Under the pieces are notes generated by a model that was not told the origin of the DNA, made no database searches, and saw only the letters and a list, made by a program, of their open reading frames with translations. Positions 46,701 through 58,240 of a stretch of 64,000 bases of DNA are shown piece by piece. The number at the start of each line of letters is the position of its first letter. Position 1 is the first letter of the stretch. This DNA is from Spinacia oleracea (taxonomy: Eukaryota; Streptophyta; Magnoliopsida; Caryophyllales; Amaranthaceae), in the NCBI RefSeq assembly GCF_020520425.1, contig NC_079491.1, positions 3,348,001-3,412,000 on the forward strand, in the 5' to 3' direction. The translations under genes and the position numbers were made by a program.

Positions 46701-48472
46701 AGCAACCACGAGCTTTCCATAGTGCTCTGATGAACCTAAAGCCTCGTAAACTAGCTTTCCCGAGTTTTCAAAAAATTCGTTCGTAAACTTCAGCTCGCAC
46801 AGAACACCTTCGTAGCGAAGTACAACCACCCAAATTCGTCGATGGTGTGATCAAACCCGTACTCTCGGTCTAAGTAAATCCGTTACGCACCCTGTTTTAT
46901 ATTATTATAATAAACATAAAAAATATTACAGTTTGTAAATAAAAATAAATAAAATTAAATACGTAATAATTAAATTTTCTTGTTTATATACATACCTCAG
47001 TAACATATTTCTCGTCAGCATCGTAGTGTTGAACCGGCACGACACTATTGACTTTTATCCAACTCAGGAATGCAACTACAGTCTTGAGTTGGATAAGTCG
47101 GTGAAAACTCATATCATAAACTCCAAAGATAATTCCGGTACTTCAATTTCAGCTTTGTCTGCCATTAAGTTAATCTGAAATTGAAGCAACGTCTTTGTTG
47201 TCATGACTATGCAACGAATATAAAAAATGTATTGCGTTAGGCATAGCTTAGGGGCTCATGCAATGTAGAATAGAAATGAAATTTGTTTACGGAGCATTAT
47301 TAATTATTAGTAAATAATAATTTACAAATAAGAAATATTTTTAATGAAATAAAATTTATTTGGATATGTTACGTGTGTTTGAGAAAACATGAGGTACAAA
47401 TTAAAAATAACGATGAGTAAAATTTTGAAAAAGTCGGTCAATTAAGTATGGTGCTATATTGCTTATGTAAAGGACAAATTCAAACCTTATTTTCATTTAC
47501 TTTGAGGAAAAATTGAAGAGAATTTATATTTAAGAAAAATAAATCAATTTTTTTTAAAAGTAAGTGTTACTTGATTTCTCTAAATTGGTAGCGGTTAAAA
47601 TAGAAGTAATTTTTTTATTAAACTTTGACTCTTTTTATTTTAGAAATTTTAAATTAGAGTTCGAGTAAGAATGTAAGATACATTGATACGGAATATAGCT
47701 TAGAACATATGTTGTACTAAAATATAATTTGAGTATATGTTAAAACTCGTGTTGTATGTTAGATTCCACATAATTCATCTTTATTGTTATATTTATCATA
47801 TACATTTTAGTCTAGGTTAGAATACATAGTATAAAATATAACAGATAATTTTCAATGTATACATGAAACGTCTTTTAAAGTTTGAAAATTCAACAAATGC
47901 CCCGATTTTTTCACAAATACAACATAATACCTTCATTAGAGTACTACTATCCAAAGTCTAACACCTTTAGCCATTTAACCATAACTAACCTAATTAAATC
48001 CCTAATCAATCCAAATAATTACACTAAATGACCCTCTAATTAACCCCTCCAGGCCCCAACCAACACCATTACCCTTTGCCTTAGGTCAGACGGCCAAGAT
48101 GTAGGTCCGTTATGGGTCAATCACATATTTTGTTAACTTTAATTGAGTATATCATCACATATTTCTAATGTAGGGTTTTATGTATGTAATGCGCAAATAA
48201 AAAAAAACACATGAGTACATTACCAACGGCGATTTGACATTTGTTATACAATTAAAATGACGGGTAGAATAGTAGCTCCACAAAACATTCTTGTTATGAG
48301 GAGAAATATCAAGGTAGCGTCAAATAGTGGATTAACTAGTTGACGATTCAAGTCGTAAGTTGCAGGAATGATCTTGAGATGAGATCGAAAGATCAGTTCC
48401 TTATCAGTATTAAAGAAATGATTCGATACTAGATTTTTTTCTTCAAGATTTGTAAGTTTGTGAAAAACCCAC
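43714..48472. mobile_element. Long-TIR (Mutator-like) element, 4.76 kb
   Basis: The ends GTGAGTTTTTCACAAAC and inverted GTGGGTTTTTCACAAAC start terminal inverted repeats of about 145 bp, roughly 75-80% similar (43714-43860 and 48325-48472). No matching flanking duplication was found. The interior is AT-rich and made of repeated ~1-kb segments (shared words TCTGAAATTGAAGCAACGTC at about 45157, 45928 and 47173). No transposase is seen. The left end sits exactly at the end of duplication copy B. Confidence 0.65.
44700..46829 (-). pseudogene. Repeated degenerate coding fragments inside the long-TIR element
   Basis: On the minus strand 46644-46829 reads LCELKFTNEFFENSGKLVYE and then KLVVAHCVPIFGW. 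A related stretch near 44700-44830 reads CELELTGDFLQKSGKRVYEA with a stop. I do not recognise the family. They look like duplicated remnants of a captured or element-borne gene. Confidence 0.4.
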
Positions 48473-48859
48473 TAAAGTATATAAACAAATGTACGTAAAA
48501 TATATATACTTACAAAAATTATATCTACTATATACATGTATTGTACAAAATAGAAGAAAAGACATCAAAATTGATTTAACATGATTTTGGTACGTACTTT
48601 ATATCGGCATTTCCAATATAACATGACATGAAAACATCACATAATTCAAACTATTAATTAATTCCCTTGATAGCATAATGTGACGAGTATAACTACATAT
48701 ATATAATAAATAAAATGATTTTTAAACTCTAATATTTACAATTAATATAAATATTAATTGTATTCTGGGCTTTATTTGGCTGAACTAAATGGAGCTGAAC
48801 TGAACTAAATAGAACTGCAATTACGTTCAAAAGAACAAGGACTCATAGCTAATGTTTCA

Positions 48860-48960
48860 TCAGTCTAATTCCCGTCCAATGAGGTACCCTGGACTAGGAG
48901 GATGATGAATACATTTACAATAACAGTAGCCTTGAAGTTCAGCTTCAACTTCATGATCAT
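48860..48960 (-). pseudogene. Fragment of the DUF3615-like gene's last exon
   Basis: It matches 55320-55408 and ends in the same GYLIGRELD stop. It reads CYCKCIHHPPSPG but has Tyr for the first Cys of the pair and a short insertion. Flanking DNA to about 50060 matches 55409-56165 with an internal deletion and a hAT insertion. The rest of the gene is absent. Confidence 0.8.
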
Positions 48961-49154
48961 CTGAAAGATAATCAATCATGTAGTATAAGATTACATCGAG
49001 ATATTAGTAATTGAAAAAACGAGGGGTCTTCTTTCTCTTTGCGTTTTCTTTTTAACAATTGAAAAAACGAAAATCAATCAGGACATATGCATGCCAATAA
49101 CACTTCACAAAATAATTAGCTTAAAAATAGTTTATATCTACTTCCTTGTAGACT

Positions 49155-49741
49155 CAGGCCCGTCCGTGGGGGTTGAATTGAGGGGCGGCCGCCCAGGGCC
49201 CCCGAGGACAAAGGGCCCCAAAATATACAACTGTATTATACGTTAAATAAATTATAAACACAAATATTAATCATAGAATGCTAGTGGCTAGTTGGTTGAA
49301 TCCTATTAAATATCTCTCAAACAACAGGGGTACGAAACCCAATAGCTGAAATTTTGTTAACATTTTTTGGAGGTTTTGATTTTCTCTGTTTATTTTGATA
49401 TTAATCCTCTTCTTCTTTAAATGGACTTATTTTTATGGGTTCTATAAACAAAATATTTATGTGCAAATTTTATAAAATATTGTGTCATTAAGAAATACGT
49501 AGTACGTGCAAATTTTTAAACATTGTGTCATTAAGAAATACGTAAAATATGGCATTGTATATTCATATGTGTTGTTAAATATGGTTCAAATATTTAAAGG
49601 AGAAATAAATATACTCGAAATGCCATATGTAATATGTACATACAGTGAATATTTTAAGACCTCACACCATATATAAGGGCCCCCTTGAGACCCCCTTATC
49701 GTGATTCGCCATGGGCCCCTAAAATGTCAGGACCGGCCCTG
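49155..49741. mobile_element. hAT element, non-autonomous, 587 bp
   Basis: It begins CAGGCCCGTCCGTGG and ends GGACCGGCCCTG, inverted. The flanks TGTAGACT (49147-49154) and TGTAGACG (49742-49749) are an 8-bp duplication with one change. The homologous site near 56065 reads CTTGTAGACTAGTTGAG without an insert. Confidence 0.85.
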
Positions 49742-50591
49742 TGTAGACGTAGACTAGTTGAGTAGTGCATTTCAACTAAGATAATCCTACTCCGTATCTA
49801 ACTGTTTGACTACGTCAAGTCAGATTATGGACAACCATAATGTAACATCACAAATTCTTATTTACAAGTGGTGTACAATAAATATTGTATACCAGAGTAA
49901 AAGTTAACTCAAAATGTTTAAAAGTTACCTTTCTATATGTAAAAGTTATCTATTCTTTAGTGATAAAAAATTTCATTTTAATAAATATTATTTCTTCAAA
50001 TTTTCTAATAATGTATAAAATTAATTATGTAATCCTTTACAATGTTTATCTACCAACTATTCTTATATAATACTTCGTAATAAGAATATCAATTTAAATG
50101 AGAGGCCTCCAAATCCTCATCTAAGTATTCTCATTCACTCCCTCCAAAAAACCCATTTACACCCTAGATTTCAAATTCAAAACACTTTTATTATAATTGA
50201 TCATTGAACTACTCCATATAACACGATCAATTTCCATGTAAAGAAACAGAGCGATTTCCTTCAATATTGCATAAAGATCCAACAATTCCCTAAATACGTT
50301 ACTTTTTAAGTTATTTCCCACCATACCGTCCACGTAAGCAAGGGAGAAAGAGAAGTAATTTTTTTTTCCGGTTCAGCATTGAACCGCTATATGAGATAGC
50401 GGTTTCGTTTTAAAGCAAACCGCCATCTCAGATGGCGGTTCAATGTTATAAACCGCTATCTCAGATAGCGGTTTGTATTAAAACAAAACCGCTATCTCAG
50501 ATGGCGGTTTACTTAATTGTAAATTATTTTTAACATGAATTACAGTTTAAATAGAAATATAATTTAGAAGTAACCTCTTATGACATCAATT

Positions 50592-50663
50592 GTGTCTGTA
50601 CCTCAGTGGATAGAGTGTGTTGTTTCAACGCAGGAGGTCGTGGGTTCAAATCCTACCTGATGT
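50592..50663 (+). pseudogene. tRNA-Arg-like sequence 1
   Basis: It has a cloverleaf-like order: GTGTCTG acceptor strand, CTCAGTGGATAGAGTG D-arm with box A, a shifted anticodon arm around TTTCAACG, GTGGGTTCAAATCCTAC T-arm with box B, and CTGATG 3' strand. It resembles plant tRNA-Arg(CCU) with a lost base in the anticodon loop, so a normal anticodon is not formed. Confidence 0.6.
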
Positions 50664-50731
50664 GTTTATTTCTTTTTAACCATTTATTAATATTAATTAT
50701 AAACATTTCTAAATTTAACTTATCAACATTA

Positions 50732-50804
50732 GTGTCTGTAGCTCAGCGGATAGAGTGTTTATTTCCTAACCAAAAAGTTCGTGGGTTCGACCCCTAGCTG
50801 ATGC
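50732..50804 (+). pseudogene. tRNA-Arg(CCU)-like sequence 2
   Basis: A 140-bp tandem copy of the first. It has GTAGCTCAGCGGATAGAG (box A), anticodon loop TTCCTAA with CCT, and GTGGGTTCGACCCCTAG (box B). Acceptor pairs are partly G-U, and the T-stem has a mismatch. It is probably not a working tRNA, though the Pol III boxes look usable. Confidence 0.6.
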
Positions 50805-51442
50805 AGTTTTTTTTTTAACCATTTATAAATAGTACTACCTACGTGATTATAAACCGCTATCTCAGATAGCGGTTGACTTAAGTCAACAGCTATCTGAGAT
50901 AGCGGTTTAGTGTCGATTCGTTAAAAAAAAAGAGACCGGTTTTAATGCTGACCTGGACGATATGGTGGGAATTAAGTTAAAAAGTTGCGCATTTTGGGAA
51001 TTTGACGTTCTTTAAACAATATTGAAGGAAATCGCTCAAAGAAACAAAACAAAAAACTGTTTTCTCTTGCTCTCTCATACCAAAATTGGAAAACCAACTT
51101 CTCTGTCATACCTAGAAACATTGAATGCCATGAGCCCATGACATGCACTCATTTCCGACCACCGCCTTGGTCTTATCACTTGAAATAGCCAATCACTTTC
51201 ATTCAAGCACAACCTCAACATTGCATTTTTGTCTATTGTTTTACTTTTATCTAACTTTTTTATTTTTATTTTTTTACTTTTTTACTTTTTTATTTTTTCA
51301 AAAAAAAGTTATTTGCTTAATAAGTTATATTTGTTGGTTTTGTTTCAAGGTTTGGTTGTATTTAGTTGATGGTTGCCTTCCATCTTCCATACAAGCGCAC
51401 AAGTGGTTCTACTCTTCTCTCAAATCCTTCCTCAATATATTA

Positions 51443-51602
51443 TCTCCGTCTCTTTTTGTTCTTTACGTTTGGTATTTTGCATGCGTTTTAACGACTAATT
51501 AATGTACATTGAAATTCCTCTATTTTTTTTTAAAATCAGGCAAATTACGTTTATTTATAATGTTTTCACTTTTATCAAAATTCTGATATTGGGAAAATGA
51601 GA
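51443..51602. mobile_element. Truncated Stowaway-type MITE in the left arm
   Basis: It starts CTCCGTCTCTTTTTGTTC and shares its interior with 6059-6433 (TTTATAATGTTTTCACTTTT region). It is cut off at about 51602. A longer version lies in the right arm (61270-61640). Confidence 0.6.
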
Positions 51603-52124
51603 TCGAATGTTTATTTCTTTTGTTTATGTTTATATGTTTGGTGTGCTCTATGTCTATTTTTTTTATTTGAATTAGGACCCTGTAGAAGGGAGTGCTTCAC
51701 GTCTTCAATATAAGCAAACAACAAGAGATCAAATGTTTATTTCTTTTGTTTATGTTTATATGTTTATGTTGTATATGAAATCTAATTGTATTATTTTCTA
51801 TGTTTCTTTATTTTCTTCACATTATTTAAGAATCATACTATGTACTTCTTAATCTTGATTCAATCTTTCAGATTCTTTAATATGGACTACTATTATCTGA
51901 TAAAAACTTTACTACGTGATGACCCACATGAAAAAAAGTTGGGCGTCAGTTTTCGGGGGTAGTTTTCCTTCAATATTGCATGGTTATTGTGTGCCTCTTG
52001 CATACTAGACATATGAAATGGAAAGGTTGCCATTATTGAGAGGATTGTCATGAGATGCTTATATTCAACTTGAAAACATAAGGATTTGGCCATGATATCT
52101 AATTATTATGGAGAACATGATTTA

Positions 52125-52389
52125 TCTTCCCTCCGTCCCGGAATACTTGCGCCATTTTAACTGGACACGCTTGTTAATGAACAACTTTGACCACCAATAT
52201 CTTGAACTACATATTATATAATCTTATGAAATATTAATATTTTGAAAACATTAATTAAGATGAAGCCAACAATATATTATATACTAACATTTGTTTAATT
52301 TTCATATACTAGAAATAAAATATGGTCAAAATAAATTATGTGAATAGTAAAAAAGTCAAAACAATGCGAGTATTCCGGGACGGAGGGAG
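52125..52389. mobile_element. Stowaway MITE
   Basis: The right end GTATTCCGGGACGGAGGGAG is followed by TA. The left end CTTCCCTCCGTCCCGGAATA is its inverse apart from one extra base. It is about 265 bp and lies in the left arm. Confidence 0.75.
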
Positions 52390-53065
52390 TATACCTTTAC
52401 CTTAAAAGTGTTTATTTGATCTTTTATTATATCATGTTTAGTCACTCGATGAAATATGCTTAGGTATATATATCAAAGGAGACAGTTAAGTTATTCTTGA
52501 GTTGGGTTATCATTTTCATGTTTATTCACTCTTTCTCTATTGTGTGTTCTGATTTTTAACAATAGCTCAACTTAGGCGGTAATTGCGCGCTTGACTTATG
52601 AAAATTTAAGTACTCAACTTGAAGTATAAAACATTTATCAAATTGCTTATGTTTATCTTATATGGCCTTTTTCATTGATTTAGGGTTGCAGTTAAATGTT
52701 TAAGGGTATGAAGATTTGACATTTGCTACTTAATTTGTGAAGACACAAATGCTCACACCAACTACTAAAAAGTAATTTTATTGGTGCCATTGGATATTGT
52801 ACGTGCGAATATCTAATATATACCCATTGTAGAGTTTATTTTGACACATTTTTGTGGCATTTTGTATCAGGGCTTTTCTTCGATTATTTATTTAATATTA
52901 ATGCATACCATTATTTTGATTAAAACTATTGTACTAGGATATGACTCTCAATGATATGACAAGGCTCTCATCTATATTCATCTTTGTAACTTTTTCTCAC
53001 TTTTAAGAATTTGTAGATTCCAACAATGATAAATTGATAGGGGATTTGTACACCTATTACAAGTA

Positions 53066-53347
53066 CTCCCTCTGTATTTATTTAAGGGATACACTTGTCT
53101 TTTCCGGCCGTATTTATTTAAAAGATACACTTGAAATTTTTAGTAATTTATCAACCCCACCATCTAATTAAATAATCTATTTACACCCCATCCCCACCCC
53201 CCATCCCCTAAAATGACATGGTCCCACTTGTTTTACTTATTAAAATATCTACCCAACCCCACTTGTTTTATTACTTTATTTCATTCAATTCTTTTTCTTA
53301 ATACCCGTGTCCGACCAAGTGTATCTCTTAAATAAATACGGAGGGAG
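53066..53347. mobile_element. Stowaway-like MITE
   Basis: The ends CTCCCTCTGTATTTATTTAA and inverted TTAAATAAATACGGAGGGAG are flanked by TA on both sides. It is 282 bp and non-coding. Confidence 0.82.
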
Positions 53348-53563
53348 TATTCTAAACACCATTCTCCGATAAAGACACATTTTTTTTTGTTACATGAAGA
53401 GTTAGTAAGTTAAAAAAAAAAGCTGATCATCAAGACTACTAGCAAAAAGTACTTCATAGATTAAACATAATTACTTTTAATAGAAGCAAATTGTTCTTAT
53501 TAATCCATCCCTTTCTCATAAGATTAAGTTAATTACGGAGTAACAATCTTTATTTTATATATC

Positions 53564-53591
53564 CCGTGCTAATGCACGGCCATACACTAGT
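53564..53591 (+). other. Helitron-type 3' end
   Basis: A perfect 6-bp hairpin CCGTGC-TAAT-GCACGG is followed after seven bases by CTAG then T, as in plant Helitron termini. It lies exactly at the inner end of the left inverted arm. The matching point in the right arm (59418-59440) keeps the hairpin but not CTAG. Confidence 0.5.
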
Positions 53592-53604
53592 TAAAATATT
53601 GCAT

Positions 53605-53782
53605 CGAAAGCACACTAGTTAAAATAAGTTAAGGCTCTCTTCCTCTTTAACCAAGATCTCGGGTTTGAGCCTTGAGAATGGAAAAAACCTCAAATAGGAG
53701 AGATACTGCCCATCGAGCTACCCATACAAACTCACACGGGAGATTAGTCCACCCGTCGTAGCAGAATAATAATAAAAAAAAA
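53605..53782 (+). mobile_element. Possible SINE
   Basis: It has a box-B-like CGGGTTTGAGCC, then about 100 bases, ending AATAATAATAAAAAAAAA. The box A and target duplication were not convincing. Confidence 0.4.
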
Positions 53783-53949
53783 GTTTAAAGGTATATCTAC
53801 ATAAAATAAATTAAAAAAATAAAAAAATCCGATCCTAATACAACCAGAGCCTGGTTAATATAGGCGACACCCCAAATTAGGATACAGTTTTGAGAGAAGA
53901 TTATCCTAATTTCTATTTACTTTTCCTTTTTAGAAAAAGAAAAAAAAAA

Positions 53950-55310
53950 TTCGGTTTGTACGGGCCCGACCCAGGCCAACCTCGCTTGATTCATGCCAAA
54001 ATTTTCAAACGGAGGTCCAAACACAGTTCAAGTCCACGTGCTCTCGTGCCGGGCTAGACCTTTGTGCATAAGCCAAATTTTAGTCAATTTAACATGCTTT
54101 GTCGTGTCAGACCGGGTGGTGCCAAGCTCAGTTCATTCATGCCTGTCCGGGCCAATAATTTAAGGAAGAAGGCTCAGACACGACCCAAGGCCACGCGCCC
54201 TTGTATCGGGCTGGGCTTTTGTGCCTAAGCTTAATTTAGCCAATTAACGTGCTTCGTCGTACTGAGTCAGGTGGTTCCGTTTCTTGTCGTGTTTTTTCAA
54301 AAAAAACGAGACCAAGCCCAATAGGAAGTAAGTTATTTTATGAAGTACAATAAGTAGGACATTAACCTATCATTTTTCGTTTTCCACTTGTCAATTGTCA
54401 TGCAAGTTACAATCCAATGCAAAACATTTCTCTTAAGGAACAACTCCTTCATAATCAGTTCCATTTGCCAACTTTAAACGCGGTAACAGCTCTTTACACA
54501 ATATTTTGAATCACCTTTCTCACCAGGAACAACAAAATAAAACATAAAATAAAACATAAACTAAAATAAAATAAAATAAAATAAATCCGAAAATAAAATA
54601 AATAAAACATCTATCCAAGTAGAAGATATATTGAAGTACTGGAAATGTTTTCTTTTTCTTCCAGAAGCGGGAAACCATCACTTCTCCACCTGCAGTTGTA
54701 TGATACCACTATTTTATTCCTGACATAGTCAAATATACTCAACATGATCAAACTATAACAACATTAAACTGCTTAATTAATAACTAAAAAAACGGCGAAA
54801 TAAATTATAATTAAATCAGCAGGTGAAAATCAGAAGAATAATGAACGATTCAGGAAATTATCAAGAACCTTCACCTTCAATGAAGCATGATGTGTTACCA
54901 TCATCGCCATATTTACAGGGAGTATATTATGAACAACACAAAGGTTGACAGTTGCTGTAAACCTTCAAAGCAAGCAACAAGGAAACTGCAGTGAATGTTC
55001 CTGTATTACCAAGTATAAAGATAACTACACAAAGTTACAATGAGGTTGGATCTCACAATATGGGACAAAGAAGACTAGAAGAGCATAAATAATCAAGTGA
55101 TAGTATTACCTTTACCATCTTACGTAAACATTAACTCTGTCATCAAAACAATATTAAAGAAACGGCAAACAGACACAATACTCATAGCTCACAAGTCAAC
55201 CACATACACAAAACCCAGCTAATGTTTCATCTTCACTGACATAATTAGATAGATTCACACATCTATCTTGATCTCGTTTCAGTCTCCATTGTGACCTACA
55301 ACACCCAGCT
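53950..55310. other. Repeat-rich flank downstream of the DUF3615-like gene
   Basis: A GC-rich repeat (53950-54310) is related to 2215-2530. 54530-54610 is AAAATAAAATA-rich. 55225-55300 matches the 3' end of the zinc-finger gene at 63595-63666. No complete gene is seen. Confidence 0.55.
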
Positions 55311-55319
55311 AATGTTTCA

Positions 55320-58043
55320 TCAGTCTAATTCCCGGCCAATGAGGTACCCGGGACCAGGAGGATGATGAATACATTTACAGTAACAGCAACCTTTAAGTTC
55401 AGCTTCATCTGAAAGATAATCAATCATGTACTATAAGATTACAGTCGAGATATTAATGACATAACCATCCACTCAAGTATATATATATATATATACCTGG
55501 TAGGAGAAAAGATGGGCCCAAGCATTGGCAAAAGTCAACGAAGAAATATCTGGCCCTTCTGATCACTTCCGCAAAAAAAGTCATCACCTCAGCATCAGGA
55601 TCGTCTTTGTTCTTTGCCTCAAAGTTCATATGCTGGAGGAACCCAAACCCCAACACTACTATTTCAAACCGGCCAATCTTCACAAGCTCAAAGTTTGAAC
55701 CCTGAAAAGTTCATTCATAAGCCAGGTATATATTAATAATATAATAATATAATTACGTGGACCCACGAAAAAACAAGGCAATACAACAAATGGGAACTGA
55801 ACTATTTTCAGGAGAAGAAAACCACACCTTCTCTCCATTGAACAAGCGCAAGGCTACAGATGCATTTCTAGCTATCATGTCCGTACAAGTGTTGTTGCCC
55901 CTGTACTCGAGTCCGAGATCCGGGAACCTAAGAGAGAGGTCTTCTTTGTCTTTGCGTTTTCTTTTTAGCAATTGAAAAAACGACATTCAATCAGGACATA
56001 TTCATGCCAATAACATTTCACAAAATAATTAGCTTAAAAATAGTTTATATCCACTTCCTTGTAGACTAGTTGAGTAGTGAATTTCAACTAAGATAATCCT
56101 ATCCGTATCTAACTGTTTGACTAAATCAAGTCAGATTATGGACAACCATAATATAACATTCAGAACACAAATGATAGAGCTATATGAAGCTAGTAAGGAA
56201 GATCAGTAAAAAAAATGCAAGATAATTAGTACAGTAATACCAAAGAATTGGTTAACAATAAAGAAAACAACCACCTCAGTATACCCTTCTCCAAGTACTT
56301 ATTGAACTCCTTGAGTTTGGAACACAAGGTATCAAAATGAGGTTCCCCGCCACTTCGGAAGCTACAGATGTCAGCAGGATGGTGAATATCGCGAGAACAA
56401 CAATAGAGGCAACCGTGAGTATCAGCTTTCTCTGCAACAAGTGTAACCGAAATGGCAAAAAGGATCATCTAATGGTAATGATAGTGCAGAAATTTTCTAC
56501 TACATAGTAAACAAAGTCATCCACACCAAGAGAGTAGAACAATGAGATCAAGTAATCAAGTATACATGGGTTCAAAGAGTGTATAACCTGGTAGTATGTC
56601 ACTTGTCCCCATGCAGAGTACTTTTTTTAGTTTCTATCAGCTCAGAAAAAAAGGTCTGCACACCGGATACGCCCTTTTCCTTAACCTTGAAGTTCAAATG
56701 CAAGATACGGTCGCCTGTAGAAAGATATCCTACGGCGAGAGGGCCAGCCTCCAGAAGCTCAAATTCTCTGTTTCCAAGTTCATTTAAAGCTACGGTTGAA
56801 TATTTCTCCTTAACGGCTTCAGATCCCACGTCAATATCTTTGTCGTCAAAGTCAGACAAAATGACACTAAACAAAATTATAACCAAATATGTCAGTATAT
56901 AAATTTACTCCCATACTAAAGCTCAATCAGTAGAGTGCACATAAAGAGTAACGAGGAGCTAGTAAGCAAGAGCAATTAAAAAACAAGATAAAGCTACTAG
57001 TAAGAGTATATAGCCAATTAGCCAGGTGTACGTACGTGTGTACCTTCCTTAATCTTAATCCTTATTCGGTTCATAAAAACTTTACTTGGCCTATGTTCAT
57101 AAATAAAGGCTTGAAAACCTTGCTTAGTAGCTTACCCTATCTTCATAAGACAGCCAACTCAATCAAGTGGTCAAGACTCAAGAACACAATGATCAGAAAA
57201 ACGTGTCTACTGGATATGGAAAAAGGTATTGTATTACGGTGTATGACTTGCATACTTTCAGCCCTCAATCATCTAGCTCGTAAACTACTTGTAAGAATAC
57301 AATGAATTGAATATGGGGTGATCAGTATCCCCAACTAAAAACAGACTCATGTTTCCAATCCCACATCTAATAAGACCACACCAAATATACTTGTGGAAGA
57401 AATCAAATTACTAGTCGTATTATAATAACAATGATTACATTCATGATACACAGACTACCAAATAAACAAAAATATCACATAAATGGAGGAAAATATTGGC
57501 ATTAGAATGCAGAACAATTATCTAATGAAACCAATTACAAAAATTTTGTATATATTTGATTTCCAGAATTCCTTGCTTTTCTACACAGTAACTGGTTGCA
57601 ACATGTAATTATCTTTGCCCTACACTAAGGAGTTTCTTAGCACAGGAAAAATAACACATGAAAATGAGATCATCTATTAACCAACCCACACAATCGAATC
57701 TATGAACTGAATCCCCAATTAAAAGCTGATCCATGGTTCATTTGCCAATCCCCCCACATAAAAGGCTTTAAATTCAATAAATTCAATAAATCCAATCAAA
57801 ACAAACAAATTCACAAGCACAACCAACTCAATTATACAGTAGCTCACACTTTATCATTACTTAATGGAAAAACCCTGTTAACGATGTTCAAATTCGCAAC
57901 AAAAACCAAAAAGAAAACCCTGAAATGATGCATAAATTAAGGTGCTTAATAGAAAAATTCACCCATTGTTATTTTCGCGACGTTTGGAGTCGACATCTTT
58001 GCTCAATCGAACCGCCTTCCTTTTCCGCACATCAAGTATAGGT
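55320..58043 (-). CDS. DUF3615-like protein with two repeated modules (N terminus unresolved)
   Basis: Six exons join in phase: 57963-58043, 56622-56866, 56275-56431, 55828-55927, 55497-55701 and 55320-55408 (stop 55320-55322), giving at least 291 residues. The protein holds two copies of one module: FELLEAGPLAVGYL...HLNFKVKEKG...TFFSELIE then GCLYCCSRDIHHP; and FELVKIGRFEIVVLGF...HMNFEAKNK...TFFAEVIR then GCCYCKCIHHPPGPG. Each ends in a CxxC..IHHP motif, which suggests metal binding. The layout resembles DUF3615 proteins of unknown role. No transposase motifs are seen. An upstream exon may lie at 58195-58240, ending at donor CCAG|GTACAG, but no in-frame ATG is visible and a MITE is inserted at 58241. 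The long intron 56867-57962 has no features seen. Confidence 0.6.
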
Positions 58044-58240
58044 CTAAAAACAAAAAAATTAAATGTATGAATCCACAAAAATCAAGTTCTGCAATTCCAA
58101 TTGATTAGAAATTGCAACTCGACATCTACAATACCAAACCTAGTTGTGAAATTGGAATCGAAATCAAAAGGCAGAATGATGATAAAAACTGTACCTGGAT
58201 TTATTTCCGGTGTCGAATTCATGTGCATTTATTCGAGTTA

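Larger units (their letters stand above)
50249..51037. mobile_element. Mutator-like MITE carrying tRNA-like sequences, 789 bp
   Basis: Terminal inverted repeats of about 92 bp start GAGCGATTTCCTTCAATATT on both strands. A perfect 9-bp duplication AAAGAAACA flanks it (50240-50248 and 51038-51046). The other arm of the inverted repeat has the empty site near 62740. Inside are six copies of AACCGCTATCTCAGATAGCGG-like half-sites as hairpins and two tRNA-like segments. Confidence 0.92.
50152..53585 (+). repeat. Left arm of a large inverted repeat
   Basis: It matches 59418-62845 in reverse complement with many small indels. Shared words include CATGACATGCACTCATTTCC with its inverse near 61880, and TAATTACGGAGTAAC with its inverse near 59455. 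The arm contains a Mutator-like element absent from the other arm. Confidence 0.85.

Noticed and set aside
50592-50804. Functional tRNA genes
   Set aside because: Acceptor and T-stem pairing is weak, and one anticodon loop is shifted by a deletion. They are called tRNA-like instead.
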